The notes under the pieces were generated by a model. That model had not been told where the DNA came from and searched no databases. It saw only the letters and a list, made by a program, of their open reading frames with translations. The translations under genes were made by a program, and so were the position numbers. DNA of 64,000 nucleotides from Belliella alkalica (GTDB taxonomy: Bacteria > Bacteroidota > Bacteroidia > Cytophagales > Cyclobacteriaceae): the NCBI RefSeq assembly GCF_022549785.1, contig NZ_JAKZGO010000010.1:1-64000 (forward strand), given 5' to 3'. Positions 62,157-64,000 of the stretch are shown here, piece by piece; positions within the stretch are counted from its first letter, which is position 1; the number at the start of each line of letters is the position of its first letter.

Positions 62157-62987
62157 TTAGAGTAAGGATAATGGGGAATTTTTTTTCTCAAAAATAAGTA
62201 TTTGTTTGCTGTTGTAGAAAATCACTGATCGATTCGATAGGAGTATTTGGTATGAATCAAGATAAGCAGGTAATTGATATATCTGCGTCTTTTCATTTTG
62301 GATATCGATACATTTCAAATCACCATTTTCTATGGTCAATAAATTATCTTTCCAAAAACTCAATCTTTTTTCATTTGGTGTAAATATCTTCTTTATAAAA
62401 TTTGCTTGATTGTCTAATATGCTTACTCCTTCATCTTTGATTTTTAAGAAAACAAGGTTTTGATATTCTTTGATTTCTCGTATTTGTAAAAAAGAGTTTG
62501 AAAGAATGAGGTTGAGGGGCTGTTTTTGAAGAATTCTATTTCTTCTATGATCGAATTGATTCAAGGTGAAATCAGATTCGTCGTATATCCAAATGATGTT
62601 GTTGTTACCAAGGGTTGCAGCTTTTGCCAGGTTGATTTCCTTTTGTTGTATTCTGTTTTCAGATATTGGATTGAGGAATCTATCTAAAATCCGATATTCT
62701 TGTAAATCTATTGAAAATGTAAAAAGATTGACCGTCCATGCAGCTTCAATTTGATCAATTGCCCCTTGCCTTGAGGGGGAGAAATTGTTTACCAATTCAC
62801 CGATTTCGGTGTATTGATAGATATTTCCTTCCTGATTGGTGACAAAAAGAAATCCTTGATTATCCAAAGATACTTGGCTAAGTCTGTCAATTTTAATTTC
62901 TATAGGGTTAACCCATTGCTCATTTTGGGCCATGCTCTTGTGAAAGAACATAATGGTAAAAAGTAAGATTAAAAAAGACTTTTTCAT
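62157..62987 (-). CDS. Exported beta-propeller-like protein
   Basis: A 276-residue protein with a signal peptide (FFHKSMAQ). Propeller-like blades follow, for example VSLDNQGFLFVTNQEGNIYQY, NNIIWIYDESDFTLNQFD and VSILDNQANFIKKIF. No lipobox is seen. It overlaps the lpxH stop by four bases, so it is made with lpxH. Function unknown. Confidence 0.6.
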   Translation of the reverse strand: MKKSFLILLFTIMFFHKSMAQNEQWVNPIEIKIDRLSQVSLDNQGFLFVTNQEGNIYQYTEIGELVNNFSPSRQGAIDQIEAAWTVNLFTFSIDLQEYRILDRFLNPISENRIQQKEINLAKAATLGNNNIIWIYDESDFTLNQFDHRRNRILQKQPLNLILSNSFLQIREIKEYQNLVFLKIKDEGVSILDNQANFIKKIFTPNEKRLSFWKDNLLTIENGDLKCIDIQNEKTQIYQLPAYLDSYQILLSNRSVIFYNSKQILIFEKKNSPLSLL

Positions 62988-63745
62988 TTGTCGAAAGTCT
63001 TGAGTTCCATATTTCTTCCGTCAAAGACACCATAAGTGTATTGGTTCACCCACTCTCCAAGGTTGATATAAGTTGAAGATTTACCTACTTCCAACTCCAA
63101 AGGCAAATGTCTATGACCGAAAATATAGTAATCAAAATGCTGTCTTTTGTCCATTTCTTTACAATATGCCCAAAGCCACTCATCGTTTCCTTTGAATTCA
63201 TTCTCGTTTTTATTGTTGTTTGCCAAGCGACTATTGCTAGACCATTTGTGAGCGATTCTCATTCCTATGTCAGGATGAAGCCATTTGAATAACCACTTGC
63301 AAAATGGGTTTGTGAATAGTTTTTTGAGGATTTTGTATGTTTCGTCTCCGGGTCCTAATCCATCACCATGTCCAATCAAAAACTTTTTCCTTTCTATCTC
63401 CAATTCTATTGGGTAATGATAGACGGGTATTCCTAACTCCTTTGTAAAATAGTCTTTCATCCAAAGATCGTGATTGCCTGTAAAGAAGAAAATAGGAATG
63501 TTTTTGTCTCTCAGATCGGCGATTTTACCCATAAATCGGATAAATCCTTTAGGGATAACTTTGTCATACTCAAACCAAAAATCGAAGATGTCGCCAACAA
63601 GAAATACAGCAGCCGCATCATTTTCTATGAAATTGAGCCATTTGATGATTTTTTTTTCTCGAATTGCGCTCGAGATTTCATCAGGAGCTCCCAAATGAAA
63701 ATCTGAGGCGAAAAATACTTTTTTTTGATTTAGTTGGATATTCAT
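62984..63745 (-). CDS. lpxH: UDP-2,3-diacylglucosamine diphosphatase
   Basis: A 253-residue calcineurin-like hydrolase that cleaves UDP-2,3-diacylglucosamine to lipid X in the cytosol, the step after LpxD/LpxC in lipid A synthesis. Metal-site motifs: SDFHLG, GDIFDFWFEY, GNHDLWM, GHGDGLGPGD and GHRHLP. It sits in an operon after the WG-repeat gene and before the propeller protein, far from the lpxD-lpxC-lpxA cluster at 28-31 kb. Confidence 0.92.
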   Translation of the reverse strand: MNIQLNQKKVFFASDFHLGAPDEISSAIREKKIIKWLNFIENDAAAVFLVGDIFDFWFEYDKVIPKGFIRFMGKIADLRDKNIPIFFFTGNHDLWMKDYFTKELGIPVYHYPIELEIERKKFLIGHGDGLGPGDETYKILKKLFTNPFCKWLFKWLHPDIGMRIAHKWSSNSRLANNNKNENEFKGNDEWLWAYCKEMDKRQHFDYYIFGHRHLPLELEVGKSSTYINLGEWVNQYTYGVFDGRNMELKTFDK

Positions 63746-63773
63746 TCTTTAATTTTCAAAATTCAATTCGGGC

Positions 63774-64000
63774 TCAATCCGCTCTTCTTTTTTTGTTGTT
63801 TTTATTTCCATTATCATCTATTCTGACGTCAGGATTTATATAATTATCTTCCGCTAAGATCAGTTTCGAAGCATTATCAAACAATATATTTTTGTAATAT
63901 AATGGGAGGACATAATTTCCATTTTCATCAATTACACCATACTTGTCACCTTTTCTCACCAAAATTATATTATGATCTTCTTTTCTTAATTCATCGAATT
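63774..64000 (-). CDS. C-terminal end of a WG-repeat protein, continues past the right edge
   Basis: The frame is open to the window edge; the visible ~75 residues include a WG repeat (RKGDKYGVIDENGNYVLPLY) and a basic tail ending KNNKKRRAD. WG-repeat proteins are surface or periplasmic beta-repeat proteins in Bacteroidota. The gene lies 28 bases before lpxH in the same direction. The N-terminus is outside the window. Confidence 0.7.
   Translation of the reverse strand, partial: FDELRKEDHNIILVRKGDKYGVIDENGNYVLPLYYKNILFDNASKLILAEDNYINPDVRIDDNGNKNNKKRRAD

Overview
The window comes from a low-GC member of the Bacteroidota, most likely order Cytophagales near the family Cyclobacteriaceae. The evidence is a fused lpxC-fabZ gene, a PorX regulator of the type IX secretion system, DUF4296 and DUF4924 proteins, many lipoproteins with a Cys just after a short signal peptide, A/T-rich leaders without Shine-Dalgarno sequences, and promoters of the TTTG / TAnnTTTG type (clearest at the tRNA-Leu gene). 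No plasmid, prophage or CRISPR array is visible. Most of the window is ordinary chromosome.

Layout. 1-6.4 kb: a tandem duplication of a two-gene unit (outer-membrane-type protein plus IPT/TIG-like lipoprotein), each copy preceded by the same 28-bp hairpin. The copy at the window edge is truncated at a possible insertion-sequence end. 6.4-8.9 kb: dxr-rseP. 9.1-10.6 kb: an HtrA/DegP protease. 10.6-17.6 kb: an orphan HI0074-like protein, two beta-propeller lipoproteins, a small barrel and an ABC exporter pair. 17.7-21.3 kb: a cystathionine beta-synthase gene, then a REP-associated tyrosine transposase (RAYT) embedded between two long arrays of palindromic repeats. 21.3-24.1 kb: a short Bat (aerotolerance) operon. 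24.2-26.9 kb: DUF4296 lipoprotein and mutS2. 27.0-32.7 kb: a lipoprotein, then the lipid A operon HD-lpxD-lpxC/fabZ-lpxA-ABC ATPase. 32.7-35.9 kb: porX-tsaE-ald. 35.9-41.6 kb: a two-component cluster in which an E1/ThiF-like enzyme, a GNAT-like protein, a 7TM-DISM histidine kinase and a receiver-kinase hybrid overlap one another, with a divergent single-domain receiver next door. 41.8-50.6 kb: housekeeping genes (ppa, porin, acpH, helicase, DUF4924, lepA, folD, tRNA-Leu) with a second REP family at 46.5 kb. 50.7-57.5 kb: DUF4143 ATPase, rnhB, GH63-like glucosidase, glycosyltransferase and a metallophosphoesterase. 57.7-64 kb: a lipoprotein, an NtrB/NtrC-like pair, a SlyD-like FKBP, small exported proteins, lpxH and a WG-repeat protein that runs off the edge.

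The genes converge on envelope biogenesis: isoprenoid precursors (dxr), envelope proteolysis (rseP, degP), lipid A synthesis (lpxD, lpxC/fabZ, lpxA, lpxH), type IX secretion control (porX) and many surface lipoproteins. The two places most worth a second look are the RAYT/REP locus at 19.2-21.3 kb and the ThiF-GNAT-kinase cassette at 35.9-41.6 kb, which could make and sense a small molecule. The second idea is inference only.
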